This document shows, in pieces, positions 1 through 11,331 of a stretch of DNA of 64,000 nt. The position numbers and the translations under genes are program-made. A model generated the notes under the pieces. The model had not been told where the DNA came from. It did no database searches and worked only from the letters and a program-made list of their open reading frames with translations. The number at the start of each line of letters is the position of its first letter. Positions within the stretch are counted from its first letter, which is position 1. This DNA is from Anomaloglossus baeobatrachus. Lineage: Eukaryota > Chordata > Amphibia > Anura > Aromobatidae. The stretch covers positions 62,001 to 126,000 of the forward strand of contig NW_027442222.1 of NCBI RefSeq assembly GCF_048569485.1. The letters are read 5' to 3'.

Positions 1-32
1 TGTGTAGGCGTGGGTTTGTCTCCCTCTCGCTC

Positions 33-52
33 TCTCTCCCTAAGATGTGTCC
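33..52 (+). promoter_or_regulatory. Candidate PSE of U2 copy 1
   Basis: TCTCTCCCTAAGATGTGTCC at -64 to -45. Position and shape (a C/T-rich left half, AAGATGTG-like right half) resemble vertebrate snRNA proximal sequence elements bound by SNAPc. The same 20-mer precedes every U2 start at this spacing. No TATA box follows, as expected for a Pol II snRNA gene. Confidence 0.6.
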
Positions 53-96
53 GGCATAGGCCAGGGTGCCACTCGAGGCCCAAACCAATTCTGGTT

Positions 97-284
97 ATCG
101 CTTCTCGGCCTTTTGGCTAAGATCAAGTGTAGTATCTGTTCTTATCAGTTTAATATCTGATACGTCCCCTATCTGGGGACCATATATTAAATGGATTTTT
201 AGAACAGGGAGATGGAAAAAGAGCTTGCTCTGTCCACTCCACGCATTGACCTGGTATTGCAGTACCTCCAGGAACGGTGCACCC
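97..284 (+). ncRNA. RNU2: U2 snRNA, copy 1 (reference copy)
   Basis: U2 snRNA is the RNA of the U2 snRNP, which pairs with the intron branch site in the nucleus. The sequence opens with ATCGCTTCTCGGCC (stem I). The branch-point recognition sequence GTAGTA is at nt 33-38 (129-134). Stem II follows, then the Sm site ATTTTTAG at nt 99-106 (195-202), and the 3' stem-loops end in GGTGCACCC. It is about 188 nt, the usual vertebrate length; the 3' end is uncertain by a few nt. Expression signals by offset: candidate PSE at -64 to -45, candidate DSE at -184 to -167, and 3' box at +201 to +215. All complete copies in the window appear identical to this one. The GGGGACC/TTTTTAGAACAGGG region differs from mammalian U2 and fits fish better (inference). 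Confidence 0.98.
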
Positions 285-296
285 CTTCTTAACCCA

Positions 297-311
297 GTTT
301 CCAAAAGCAGA
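297..311 (+). promoter_or_regulatory. snRNA 3' box of U2 copy 1
   Basis: GTTTCCAAAAGCAGA fits the consensus GTTTN0-3AAARNNAGA exactly and begins 13 nt after the mature 3' end. It directs Integrator-dependent 3' processing. It is present after every U2 copy, including the three interrupted ones. Confidence 0.9.
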
Positions 312-740
312 ACTCAATTCACCTGATTCATATTAGCCCGATTTAATGAATTGGAAGAAAGCATACGTCTTCATATGCACCTCAATTTGGCCCATTCACT
401 TTTCACACTTCCTCCTTTTGTTTTTTATCTTTCACACTTTTGACTTTCTTTATTCATCCAAATAGCAAACTCATCACCACTCAACCTGACCAACTCGGCT
501 ATGTCCCCGTGCTGCAGTTCTCTGTCTTATCTAGATCATTTGCAATTGAATGGAATAGATCCCTTTTGGACAAAGTGGATTCACCTGCTGCTGCAGTGAC
601 CACAGGTGTGATAACATCTAGAATTGGCATCTGGTGCGATCTCTCCGCTTCCACTCCAAAGAAAGTTACCTGTTTATTCCTATCATGCATTGGTTTTTGG
701 GGTTTTCTTTGAGTAATGATGATCTCTTTAGTAGTCTGTT

Positions 741-755
741 GGCGCCCTCTCCTGG
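741..755 (-). promoter_or_regulatory. CTCF-like site in the spacer
   Basis: Minus strand CCAGGAGAGGGCGCC matches the CTCF core (CCASYAGRKGGCRS) except at one position. It lies 644 bp after the U2 start in every unit, so the array would hold one site per 1578 bp. Binding is inferred only. Confidence 0.45.
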
Positions 756-806
756 AGGAATAGTTTGCTTGCTCTTGGACATTCTAAAAGAGAGGTCATG
801 ATAGAC

Positions 807-826
807 ATTGAGCTTCTGAGCTCAAT
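807..826 (+). repeat. Perfect inverted repeat in the spacer
   Basis: ATTGAGCT and AGCTCAAT form an 8-bp stem around a TCTG loop. It recurs in each unit about 520 bp after the U2 3' end. Its function is unknown. Confidence 0.7.
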
Positions 827-1283
827 TGGGGACAGTCATGGGTGATGAATGTTTGCAACCTACTGCGAAGCCTCATACCGCAATATAAGGAACGTCAAAT
901 ACTAAGAAAGGGCGGCCTATGAAAGAATTACTACTTTCAATAAGTACACTTAAACGGCTAATTGGGAATAGAAAAACTGTAAAAAGCCCTCTGAGAAAGC
1001 CCCCCTCTAACCTTTGATAGTAAGCTTTTCTGTAGTCTGCCTGTTGATGTATTTTCCGTTTGAACTGTGCACAACATGAAGAGACGGAACACTGGCGGCT
1101 TGTCACAATGCCCCCCGATGACATCACAATAGCGCTGCTGCCTAGAAAACAAGCTGCGCAGAAGAAGTTGTTCTTTGGGTGGGAGGGTGGGCTAGTGGAA
1201 GGAGGGGGCAATCTCTTTTTTTCCCGGGTGGTAGGGGGATGACAGGAGAAGGGAAGCGGGTGGTGAGAAAGGTACAGAGGGCA

Positions 1284-1340
1284 GGGTTTGGGGGCTGGGA
1301 AGGAAAGGGAAAAGATTAGGGTTTGGGGATGATGAAAGGG
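1284..1340 (+). other. G-rich tract with quadruplex potential
   Basis: Six runs of three or more G lie within 57 bp, including TTAGGGTTTGGGG, on the same strand as U2 and 335-391 bp upstream of it. It is the G-richest part of a longer purine-rich stretch (about 1179-1340) and recurs in each unit. Confidence 0.6.
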
Positions 1341-1490
1341 CTTTCTACGGGTAAGGATGGCAAAGGGTGGCAGTGACGGAAAGTCAGGCAACCTGTCCTG
1401 TCCGTCTTTTTGTATCGTGAATTGGAAAGACTGCAAGGGGGAGGGGAGTTGCTTGCGCCCTAAAGGAGGAGTTATTCAGATTCATTGCAG

Positions 1491-1508
1491 TGGGCGGCGG
1501 CTGCAAAA
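1491..1508 (+). promoter_or_regulatory. Candidate DSE of U2 copy 2 (GC box plus octamer-like site)
   Basis: GGGCGG (1492-1497) is followed by CTGCAAAA (1501-1508), a 6-of-8 match to the octamer ATGCAAAT, at -184 to -167. Vertebrate U2 distal elements are known to combine Sp1 and Oct-1 sites near -220. The octamer match is weak. Confidence 0.4.
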
Positions 1509-1595
1509 CGCACCATTCTTCTTGTTTTGGCTCTGCAAAGCAGCCTTTTCAAGGGTTGGCTTGGGTGACAAAATGTCTTGTGTAGGCGTGGGTTT

Positions 1596-1619
1596 GTCTC
1601 CCTCTCGCTCTCTCTCCCT
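1596..1619 (+). repeat. Short CT-rich tract overlapping the candidate PSE
   Basis: A pyrimidine-only run interrupted by one G, ending inside the candidate PSE. Its length is the same in all units. Confidence 0.6.
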
Positions 1620-1674
1620 AAGATGTGTCCGGCATAGGCCAGGGTGCCACTCGAGGCCCAAACCAATTCTGGTT

Positions 1675-1862
1675 ATCGCTTCTCGGCCTTTTGGCTAAGA
1701 TCAAGTGTAGTATCTGTTCTTATCAGTTTAATATCTGATACGTCCCCTATCTGGGGACCATATATTAAATGGATTTTTAGAACAGGGAGATGGAAAAAGA
1801 GCTTGCTCTGTCCACTCCACGCATTGACCTGGTATTGCAGTACCTCCAGGAACGGTGCACCC
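1675..1862 (+). ncRNA. RNU2: U2 snRNA, copy 2
   Basis: Identical to copy 1. This is the first copy whose full upstream spacer, including the candidate DSE at 1491-1508, lies in the window. Confidence 0.98.
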
Positions 1863-3252
1863 CTTCTTAACCCAGTTTCCAAAAGCAGAACTCAATTCAC
1901 CTGATTCATATTAGCCCGATTTAATGAATTGGAAGAAAGCATACGTCTTCATATGCACCTCAATTTGGCCCATTCACTTTTCACACTTCCTCCTTTTGTT
2001 TTTTATCTTTCACACTTTTGACTTTCTTTATTCATCCAAATAGCAAACTCATCACCACTCAACCTGACCAACTCGGCTATGTCCCCGTGCTGCAGTTCTC
2101 TGTCTTATCTAGATCATTTGCAATTGAATGGAATAGATCCCTTTTGGACAAAGTGGATTCACCTGCTGCTGCAGTGACCACAGGTGTGATAACATCTAGA
2201 ATTGGCATCTGGTGCGATCTCTCCGCTTCCACTCCAAAGAAAGTTACCTGTTTATTCCTATCATGCATTGGTTTTTGGGGTTTTCTTTGAGTAATGATGA
2301 TCTCTTTAGTAGTCTGTTGGCGCCCTCTCCTGGAGGAATAGTTTGCTTGCTCTTGGACATTCTAAAAGAGAGGTCATGATAGACATTGAGCTTCTGAGCT
2401 CAATTGGGGACAGTCATGGGTGATGAATGTTTGCAACCTACTGCGAAGCCTCATACCGCAATATAAGGAACGTCAAATACTAAGAAAGGGCGGCCTATGA
2501 AAGAATTACTACTTTCAATAAGTACACTTAAACGGCTAATTGGGAATAGAAAAACTGTAAAAAGCCCTCTGAGAAAGCCCCCCTCTAACCTTTGATAGTA
2601 AGCTTTTCTGTAGTCTGCCTGTTGATGTATTTTCCGTTTGAACTGTGCACAACATGAAGAGACGGAACACTGGCGGCTTGTCACAATGCCCCCCGATGAC
2701 ATCACAATAGCGCTGCTGCCTAGAAAACAAGCTGCGCAGAAGAAGTTGTTCTTTGGGTGGGAGGGTGGGCTAGTGGAAGGAGGGGGCAATCTCTTTTTTT
2801 CCCGGGTGGTAGGGGGATGACAGGAGAAGGGAAGCGGGTGGTGAGAAAGGTACAGAGGGCAGGGTTTGGGGGCTGGGAAGGAAAGGGAAAAGATTAGGGT
2901 TTGGGGATGATGAAAGGGCTTTCTACGGGTAAGGATGGCAAAGGGTGGCAGTGACGGAAAGTCAGGCAACCTGTCCTGTCCGTCTTTTTGTATCGTGAAT
3001 TGGAAAGACTGCAAGGGGGAGGGGAGTTGCTTGCGCCCTAAAGGAGGAGTTATTCAGATTCATTGCAGTGGGCGGCGGCTGCAAAACGCACCATTCTTCT
3101 TGTTTTGGCTCTGCAAAGCAGCCTTTTCAAGGGTTGGCTTGGGTGACAAAATGTCTTGTGTAGGCGTGGGTTTGTCTCCCTCTCGCTCTCTCTCCCTAAG
3201 ATGTGTCCGGCATAGGCCAGGGTGCCACTCGAGGCCCAAACCAATTCTGGTT

Positions 3253-3440
3253 ATCGCTTCTCGGCCTTTTGGCTAAGATCAAGTGTAGTATCTGTTCTTA
3301 TCAGTTTAATATCTGATACGTCCCCTATCTGGGGACCATATATTAAATGGATTTTTAGAACAGGGAGATGGAAAAAGAGCTTGCTCTGTCCACTCCACGC
3401 ATTGACCTGGTATTGCAGTACCTCCAGGAACGGTGCACCC
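3253..3440 (+). ncRNA. RNU2: U2 snRNA, copy 3
   Basis: Identical to copy 1, with an unchanged flanking spacer. Confidence 0.98.
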
Positions 3441-4830
3441 CTTCTTAACCCAGTTTCCAAAAGCAGAACTCAATTCACCTGATTCATATTAGCCCGATTT
3501 AATGAATTGGAAGAAAGCATACGTCTTCATATGCACCTCAATTTGGCCCATTCACTTTTCACACTTCCTCCTTTTGTTTTTTATCTTTCACACTTTTGAC
3601 TTTCTTTATTCATCCAAATAGCAAACTCATCACCACTCAACCTGACCAACTCGGCTATGTCCCCGTGCTGCAGTTCTCTGTCTTATCTAGATCATTTGCA
3701 ATTGAATGGAATAGATCCCTTTTGGACAAAGTGGATTCACCTGCTGCTGCAGTGACCACAGGTGTGATAACATCTAGAATTGGCATCTGGTGCGATCTCT
3801 CCGCTTCCACTCCAAAGAAAGTTACCTGTTTATTCCTATCATGCATTGGTTTTTGGGGTTTTCTTTGAGTAATGATGATCTCTTTAGTAGTCTGTTGGCG
3901 CCCTCTCCTGGAGGAATAGTTTGCTTGCTCTTGGACATTCTAAAAGAGAGGTCATGATAGACATTGAGCTTCTGAGCTCAATTGGGGACAGTCATGGGTG
4001 ATGAATGTTTGCAACCTACTGCGAAGCCTCATACCGCAATATAAGGAACGTCAAATACTAAGAAAGGGCGGCCTATGAAAGAATTACTACTTTCAATAAG
4101 TACACTTAAACGGCTAATTGGGAATAGAAAAACTGTAAAAAGCCCTCTGAGAAAGCCCCCCTCTAACCTTTGATAGTAAGCTTTTCTGTAGTCTGCCTGT
4201 TGATGTATTTTCCGTTTGAACTGTGCACAACATGAAGAGACGGAACACTGGCGGCTTGTCACAATGCCCCCCGATGACATCACAATAGCGCTGCTGCCTA
4301 GAAAACAAGCTGCGCAGAAGAAGTTGTTCTTTGGGTGGGAGGGTGGGCTAGTGGAAGGAGGGGGCAATCTCTTTTTTTCCCGGGTGGTAGGGGGATGACA
4401 GGAGAAGGGAAGCGGGTGGTGAGAAAGGTACAGAGGGCAGGGTTTGGGGGCTGGGAAGGAAAGGGAAAAGATTAGGGTTTGGGGATGATGAAAGGGCTTT
4501 CTACGGGTAAGGATGGCAAAGGGTGGCAGTGACGGAAAGTCAGGCAACCTGTCCTGTCCGTCTTTTTGTATCGTGAATTGGAAAGACTGCAAGGGGGAGG
4601 GGAGTTGCTTGCGCCCTAAAGGAGGAGTTATTCAGATTCATTGCAGTGGGCGGCGGCTGCAAAACGCACCATTCTTCTTGTTTTGGCTCTGCAAAGCAGC
4701 CTTTTCAAGGGTTGGCTTGGGTGACAAAATGTCTTGTGTAGGCGTGGGTTTGTCTCCCTCTCGCTCTCTCTCCCTAAGATGTGTCCGGCATAGGCCAGGG
4801 TGCCACTCGAGGCCCAAACCAATTCTGGTT

Positions 4831-5018
4831 ATCGCTTCTCGGCCTTTTGGCTAAGATCAAGTGTAGTATCTGTTCTTATCAGTTTAATATCTGATACGTC
4901 CCCTATCTGGGGACCATATATTAAATGGATTTTTAGAACAGGGAGATGGAAAAAGAGCTTGCTCTGTCCACTCCACGCATTGACCTGGTATTGCAGTACC
5001 TCCAGGAACGGTGCACCC
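4831..5018 (+). ncRNA. RNU2: U2 snRNA, copy 4
   Basis: Identical to copy 1, with an unchanged flanking spacer. Confidence 0.98.
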
Positions 5019-6408
5019 CTTCTTAACCCAGTTTCCAAAAGCAGAACTCAATTCACCTGATTCATATTAGCCCGATTTAATGAATTGGAAGAAAGCATAC
5101 GTCTTCATATGCACCTCAATTTGGCCCATTCACTTTTCACACTTCCTCCTTTTGTTTTTTATCTTTCACACTTTTGACTTTCTTTATTCATCCAAATAGC
5201 AAACTCATCACCACTCAACCTGACCAACTCGGCTATGTCCCCGTGCTGCAGTTCTCTGTCTTATCTAGATCATTTGCAATTGAATGGAATAGATCCCTTT
5301 TGGACAAAGTGGATTCACCTGCTGCTGCAGTGACCACAGGTGTGATAACATCTAGAATTGGCATCTGGTGCGATCTCTCCGCTTCCACTCCAAAGAAAGT
5401 TACCTGTTTATTCCTATCATGCATTGGTTTTTGGGGTTTTCTTTGAGTAATGATGATCTCTTTAGTAGTCTGTTGGCGCCCTCTCCTGGAGGAATAGTTT
5501 GCTTGCTCTTGGACATTCTAAAAGAGAGGTCATGATAGACATTGAGCTTCTGAGCTCAATTGGGGACAGTCATGGGTGATGAATGTTTGCAACCTACTGC
5601 GAAGCCTCATACCGCAATATAAGGAACGTCAAATACTAAGAAAGGGCGGCCTATGAAAGAATTACTACTTTCAATAAGTACACTTAAACGGCTAATTGGG
5701 AATAGAAAAACTGTAAAAAGCCCTCTGAGAAAGCCCCCCTCTAACCTTTGATAGTAAGCTTTTCTGTAGTCTGCCTGTTGATGTATTTTCCGTTTGAACT
5801 GTGCACAACATGAAGAGACGGAACACTGGCGGCTTGTCACAATGCCCCCCGATGACATCACAATAGCGCTGCTGCCTAGAAAACAAGCTGCGCAGAAGAA
5901 GTTGTTCTTTGGGTGGGAGGGTGGGCTAGTGGAAGGAGGGGGCAATCTCTTTTTTTCCCGGGTGGTAGGGGGATGACAGGAGAAGGGAAGCGGGTGGTGA
6001 GAAAGGTACAGAGGGCAGGGTTTGGGGGCTGGGAAGGAAAGGGAAAAGATTAGGGTTTGGGGATGATGAAAGGGCTTTCTACGGGTAAGGATGGCAAAGG
6101 GTGGCAGTGACGGAAAGTCAGGCAACCTGTCCTGTCCGTCTTTTTGTATCGTGAATTGGAAAGACTGCAAGGGGGAGGGGAGTTGCTTGCGCCCTAAAGG
6201 AGGAGTTATTCAGATTCATTGCAGTGGGCGGCGGCTGCAAAACGCACCATTCTTCTTGTTTTGGCTCTGCAAAGCAGCCTTTTCAAGGGTTGGCTTGGGT
6301 GACAAAATGTCTTGTGTAGGCGTGGGTTTGTCTCCCTCTCGCTCTCTCTCCCTAAGATGTGTCCGGCATAGGCCAGGGTGCCACTCGAGGCCCAAACCAA
6401 TTCTGGTT

Positions 6409-6596
6409 ATCGCTTCTCGGCCTTTTGGCTAAGATCAAGTGTAGTATCTGTTCTTATCAGTTTAATATCTGATACGTCCCCTATCTGGGGACCATATATT
6501 AAATGGATTTTTAGAACAGGGAGATGGAAAAAGAGCTTGCTCTGTCCACTCCACGCATTGACCTGGTATTGCAGTACCTCCAGGAACGGTGCACCC
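6409..6596 (+). ncRNA. RNU2: U2 snRNA, copy 5
   Basis: Identical to copy 1. The spacer that follows is 1 bp longer than the others. Confidence 0.98.
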
Positions 6597-7987
6597 CTTC
6601 TTAACCCAGTTTCCAAAAGCAGAACTCAATTCACCTGATTCATATTAGCCCGATTTAATGAATTGGAAGAAAGCATACGTCTTCATATGCACCTCAATTT
6701 GGCCCATTCACTTTTCACACTTCCTCCTTTTGTTTTTTATCTTTCACACTTTTGACTTTCTTTATTCATCCAAATAGCAAACTCATCACCACTCAACCTG
6801 ACCAACTCGGCTATGTCCCCGTGCTGCAGTTCTCTGTCTTATCTAGATCATTTGCAATTGAATGGAATAGATCCCTTTTGGACAAAGTGGATTCACCTGC
6901 TGCTGCAGTGACCACAGGTGTGATAACATCTAGAATTGGCATCTGGTGCGATCTCTCCGCTTCCACTCCAAAGAAAGTTACCTGTTTATTCCTATCATGC
7001 ATTGGTTTTTGGGGTTTTCTTTGAGTAATGATGATCTCTTTAGTAGTCTGTTGGCGCCCTCTCCTGGAGGAATAGTTTGCTTGCTCTTGGACATTCTAAA
7101 AGAGAGGTCATGATAGACATTGAGCTTCTGAGCTCAATTGGGGACAGTCATGGGTGATGAATGTTTGCAACCTACTGCGAAGCCTCATACCGCAATATAA
7201 GGAACGTCAAATACTAAGAAAGGGCGGCCTATGAAAGAATTACTACTTTCAATAAGTACACTTAAACGGCTAATTGGGAATAGAAAAACTGTAAAAAGCC
7301 CTCTGAGAAAGCCCCCCTCTAACCTTTGATAGTAAGCTTTTCTGTAGTCTGCCTGTTGATGTATTTTCCGTTTGAACTGTGCACAACATGAAGAGACGGA
7401 ACACTGGCGGCTTGTCACAATGCCCCCCGATGACATCACAATAGCGCTGCTGCCTAGAAAACAAGCTGCGCAGAAGAAGTTGTTCTTTGGGTGGGAGGGT
7501 GGGCTAGTGGAAGGAGGGGGCAATCTCTTTTTTTCCCGGGTGGTAGGGGGATGACAGGAGAAGGGAAGCGGGTGGTGAGAAAGGTACAGAGGGCAGGGTT
7601 TGGGGGCTGGGAAGGAAAGGGAAAAGATTAGGGTTTGGGGATGATGAAAGGGCTTTCTACGGGTAAGGATGGCAAAGGGTGGCAGTGACGGAAAGTCAGG
7701 CAACCTGTCCTGTCCGTCTTTTTGTATCGTGAATTGGAAAGACTGCAAGGGGGAGGGGAGTTGCTTGCGCCCTAAAGGAGGAGTTATTCAGATTCATTGC
7801 AGTGTGGCGGCGGCTGCAAAACGCACCATTCTTCTTGTTTTGGCTCTGCAAAGCAGCCTTTTCAAGGGTTGGCTTGGGTGACAAAATGTCTTGTGTAGGC
7901 GTGGGTTTGTCTCCCTCTCGCTCTCTCTCCCTAAGATGTGTCCGGCATAGGCCAGGGTGCCACTCGAGGCCCAAACCAATTCTGGTT

Positions 7988-8175
7988 ATCGCTTCTCGGC
8001 CTTTTGGCTAAGATCAAGTGTAGTATCTGTTCTTATCAGTTTAATATCTGATACGTCCCCTATCTGGGGACCATATATTAAATGGATTTTTAGAACAGGG
8101 AGATGGAAAAAGAGCTTGCTCTGTCCACTCCACGCATTGACCTGGTATTGCAGTACCTCCAGGAACGGTGCACCC
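7988..8175 (+). ncRNA. RNU2: U2 snRNA, copy 6 (variant upstream element)
   Basis: The transcribed sequence is identical to copy 1. Its upstream region carries an extra T at 7805 (-183), which turns the GGGCGG of the candidate distal element into TGGCGG. This is the only U2 copy here with a change in that element. Confidence 0.98.
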
Positions 8176-9565
8176 CTTCTTAACCCAGTTTCCAAAAGCA
8201 GAACTCAATTCACCTGATTCATATTAGCCCGATTTAATGAATTGGAAGAAAGCATACGTCTTCATATGCACCTCAATTTGGCCCATTCACTTTTCACACT
8301 TCCTCCTTTTGTTTTTTATCTTTCACACTTTTGACTTTCTTTATTCATCCAAATAGCAAACTCATCACCACTCAACCTGACCAACTCGGCTATGTCCCCG
8401 TGCTGCAGTTCTCTGTCTTATCTAGATCATTTGCAATTGAATGGAATAGATCCCTTTTGGACAAAGTGGATTCACCTGCTGCTGCAGTGACCACAGGTGT
8501 GATAACATCTAGAATTGGCATCTGGTGCGATCTCTCCGCTTCCACTCCAAAGAAAGTTACCTGTTTATTCCTATCATGCATTGGTTTTTGGGGTTTTCTT
8601 TGAGTAATGATGATCTCTTTAGTAGTCTGTTGGCGCCCTCTCCTGGAGGAATAGTTTGCTTGCTCTTGGACATTCTAAAAGAGAGGTCATGATAGACATT
8701 GAGCTTCTGAGCTCAATTGGGGACAGTCATGGGTGATGAATGTTTGCAACCTACTGCGAAGCCTCATACCGCAATATAAGGAACGTCAAATACTAAGAAA
8801 GGGCGGCCTATGAAAGAATTACTACTTTCAATAAGTACACTTAAACGGCTAATTGGGAATAGAAAAACTGTAAAAAGCCCTCTGAGAAAGCCCCCCTCTA
8901 ACCTTTGATAGTAAGCTTTTCTGTAGTCTGCCTGTTGATGTATTTTCCGTTTGAACTGTGCACAACATGAAGAGACGGAACACTGGCGGCTTGTCACAAT
9001 GCCCCCCGATGACATCACAATAGCGCTGCTGCCTAGAAAACAAGCTGCGCAGAAGAAGTTGTTCTTTGGGTGGGAGGGTGGGCTAGTGGAAGGAGGGGGC
9101 AATCTCTTTTTTTCCCGGGTGGTAGGGGGATGACAGGAGAAGGGAAGCGGGTGGTGAGAAAGGTACAGAGGGCAGGGTTTGGGGGCTGGGAAGGAAAGGG
9201 AAAAGATTAGGGTTTGGGGATGATGAAAGGGCTTTCTACGGGTAAGGATGGCAAAGGGTGGCAGTGACGGAAAGTCAGGCAACCTGTCCTGTCCGTCTTT
9301 TTGTATCGTGAATTGGAAAGACTGCAAGGGGGAGGGGAGTTGCTTGCGCCCTAAAGGAGGAGTTATTCAGATTCATTGCAGTGGGCGGCGGCTGCAAAAC
9401 GCACCATTCTTCTTGTTTTGGCTCTGCAAAGCAGCCTTTTCAAGGGTTGGCTTGGGTGACAAAATGTCTTGTGTAGGCGTGGGTTTGTCTCCCTCTCGCT
9501 CTCTCTCCCTAAGATGTGTCCGGCATAGGCCAGGGTGCCACTCGAGGCCCAAACCAATTCTGGTT

Positions 9566-9753
9566 ATCGCTTCTCGGCCTTTTGGCTAAGATCAAGTGTA
9601 GTATCTGTTCTTATCAGTTTAATATCTGATACGTCCCCTATCTGGGGACCATATATTAAATGGATTTTTAGAACAGGGAGATGGAAAAAGAGCTTGCTCT
9701 GTCCACTCCACGCATTGACCTGGTATTGCAGTACCTCCAGGAACGGTGCACCC
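9566..9753 (+). ncRNA. RNU2: U2 snRNA, copy 7
   Basis: Identical to copy 1. Confidence 0.98.
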
Positions 9754-11143
9754 CTTCTTAACCCAGTTTCCAAAAGCAGAACTCAATTCACCTGATTCAT
9801 ATTAGCCCGATTTAATGAATTGGAAGAAAGCATACGTCTTCATATGCACCTCAATTTGGCCCATTCACTTTTCACACTTCCTCCTTTTGTTTTTTATCTT
9901 TCACACTTTTGACTTTCTTTATTCATCCAAATAGCAAACTCATCACCACTCAACCTGACCAACTCGGCTATGTCCCCGTGCTGCAGTTCTCTGTCTTATC
10001 TAGATCATTTGCAATTGAATGGAATAGATCCCTTTTGGACAAAGTGGATTCACCTGCTGCTGCAGTGACCACAGGTGTGATAACATCTAGAATTGGCATC
10101 TGGTGCGATCTCTCCGCTTCCACTCCAAAGAAAGTTACCTGTTTATTCCTATCATGCATTGGTTTTTGGGGTTTTCTTTGAGTAATGATGATCTCTTTAG
10201 TAGTCTGTTGGCGCCCTCTCCTGGAGGAATAGTTTGCTTGCTCTTGGACATTCTAAAAGAGAGGTCATGATAGACATTGAGCTTCTGAGCTCAATTGGGG
10301 ACAGTCATGGGTGATGAATGTTTGCAACCTACTGCGAAGCCTCATACCGCAATATAAGGAACGTCAAATACTAAGAAAGGGCGGCCTATGAAAGAATTAC
10401 TACTTTCAATAAGTACACTTAAACGGCTAATTGGGAATAGAAAAACTGTAAAAAGCCCTCTGAGAAAGCCCCCCTCTAACCTTTGATAGTAAGCTTTTCT
10501 GTAGTCTGCCTGTTGATGTATTTTCCGTTTGAACTGTGCACAACATGAAGAGACGGAACACTGGCGGCTTGTCACAATGCCCCCCGATGACATCACAATA
10601 GCGCTGCTGCCTAGAAAACAAGCTGCGCAGAAGAAGTTGTTCTTTGGGTGGGAGGGTGGGCTAGTGGAAGGAGGGGGCAATCTCTTTTTTTCCCGGGTGG
10701 TAGGGGGATGACAGGAGAAGGGAAGCGGGTGGTGAGAAAGGTACAGAGGGCAGGGTTTGGGGGCTGGGAAGGAAAGGGAAAAGATTAGGGTTTGGGGATG
10801 ATGAAAGGGCTTTCTACGGGTAAGGATGGCAAAGGGTGGCAGTGACGGAAAGTCAGGCAACCTGTCCTGTCCGTCTTTTTGTATCGTGAATTGGAAAGAC
10901 TGCAAGGGGGAGGGGAGTTGCTTGCGCCCTAAAGGAGGAGTTATTCAGATTCATTGCAGTGGGCGGCGGCTGCAAAACGCACCATTCTTCTTGTTTTGGC
11001 TCTGCAAAGCAGCCTTTTCAAGGGTTGGCTTGGGTGACAAAATGTCTTGTGTAGGCGTGGGTTTGTCTCCCTCTCGCTCTCTCTCCCTAAGATGTGTCCG
11101 GCATAGGCCAGGGTGCCACTCGAGGCCCAAACCAATTCTGGTT

Positions 11144-11331
11144 ATCGCTTCTCGGCCTTTTGGCTAAGATCAAGTGTAGTATCTGTTCTTATCAGTTTAA
11201 TATCTGATACGTCCCCTATCTGGGGACCATATATTAAATGGATTTTTAGAACAGGGAGATGGAAAAAGAGCTTGCTCTGTCCACTCCACGCATTGACCTG
11301 GTATTGCAGTACCTCCAGGAACGGTGCACCC
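11144..11331 (+). ncRNA. RNU2: U2 snRNA, copy 8
   Basis: Identical to copy 1. Confidence 0.98.

Larger units (their letters stand above)
285..1674 (+). other. U2 intergenic spacer (reference unit)
   Basis: 1390 bp with no credible gene on either strand. From U2 outward it holds the 3' box (297-311), a pyrimidine-rich stretch (about 400-450), a CTCF-like site (741-755), a perfect inverted repeat (807-826), a CRE-like TGACATCA (1119-1126), a purine/G-rich tract (about 1179-1340), the candidate DSE (1491-1508), a CT-rich tract (1596-1619) and the candidate PSE (1611-1630). Several open frames exist, but none shows a recognisable domain. No 5S, U1, U5, U6 or tRNA sequence is seen in it. Confidence 0.85.

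Noticed and set aside
66-326. An 86-codon open frame overlapping the U2 gene, and similar short frames around it.
   Set aside because: It is simply the translation of the conserved U2 RNA sequence.
548-560. Octamer-like ATTTGCAATTG in the spacer as a distal enhancer element.
   Set aside because: It is over 1 kb upstream of the next U2 start and only a partial octamer match. The GC box with CTGCAAAA near -175 is better placed.
1119-1126. CRE-like TGACATCA as a U2 enhancer site.
   Set aside because: One mismatch to TGACGTCA and about 550 bp from U2. Nothing else supports it, so it is only mentioned in the spacer entry.
1310-1340. An internal telomeric repeat tract.
   Set aside because: Only one TTAGGG is present, within generic G-rich sequence. 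It is not a tandem telomere repeat.
873-1436. A 187-codon open frame on the minus strand of the spacer, repeated in every unit.
   Set aside because: It has no recognisable domain and a low-complexity Pro/Ser stretch that is only the complement of the purine-rich tract. Its exact repetition follows from array homogeneity, so retention is not evidence of coding.
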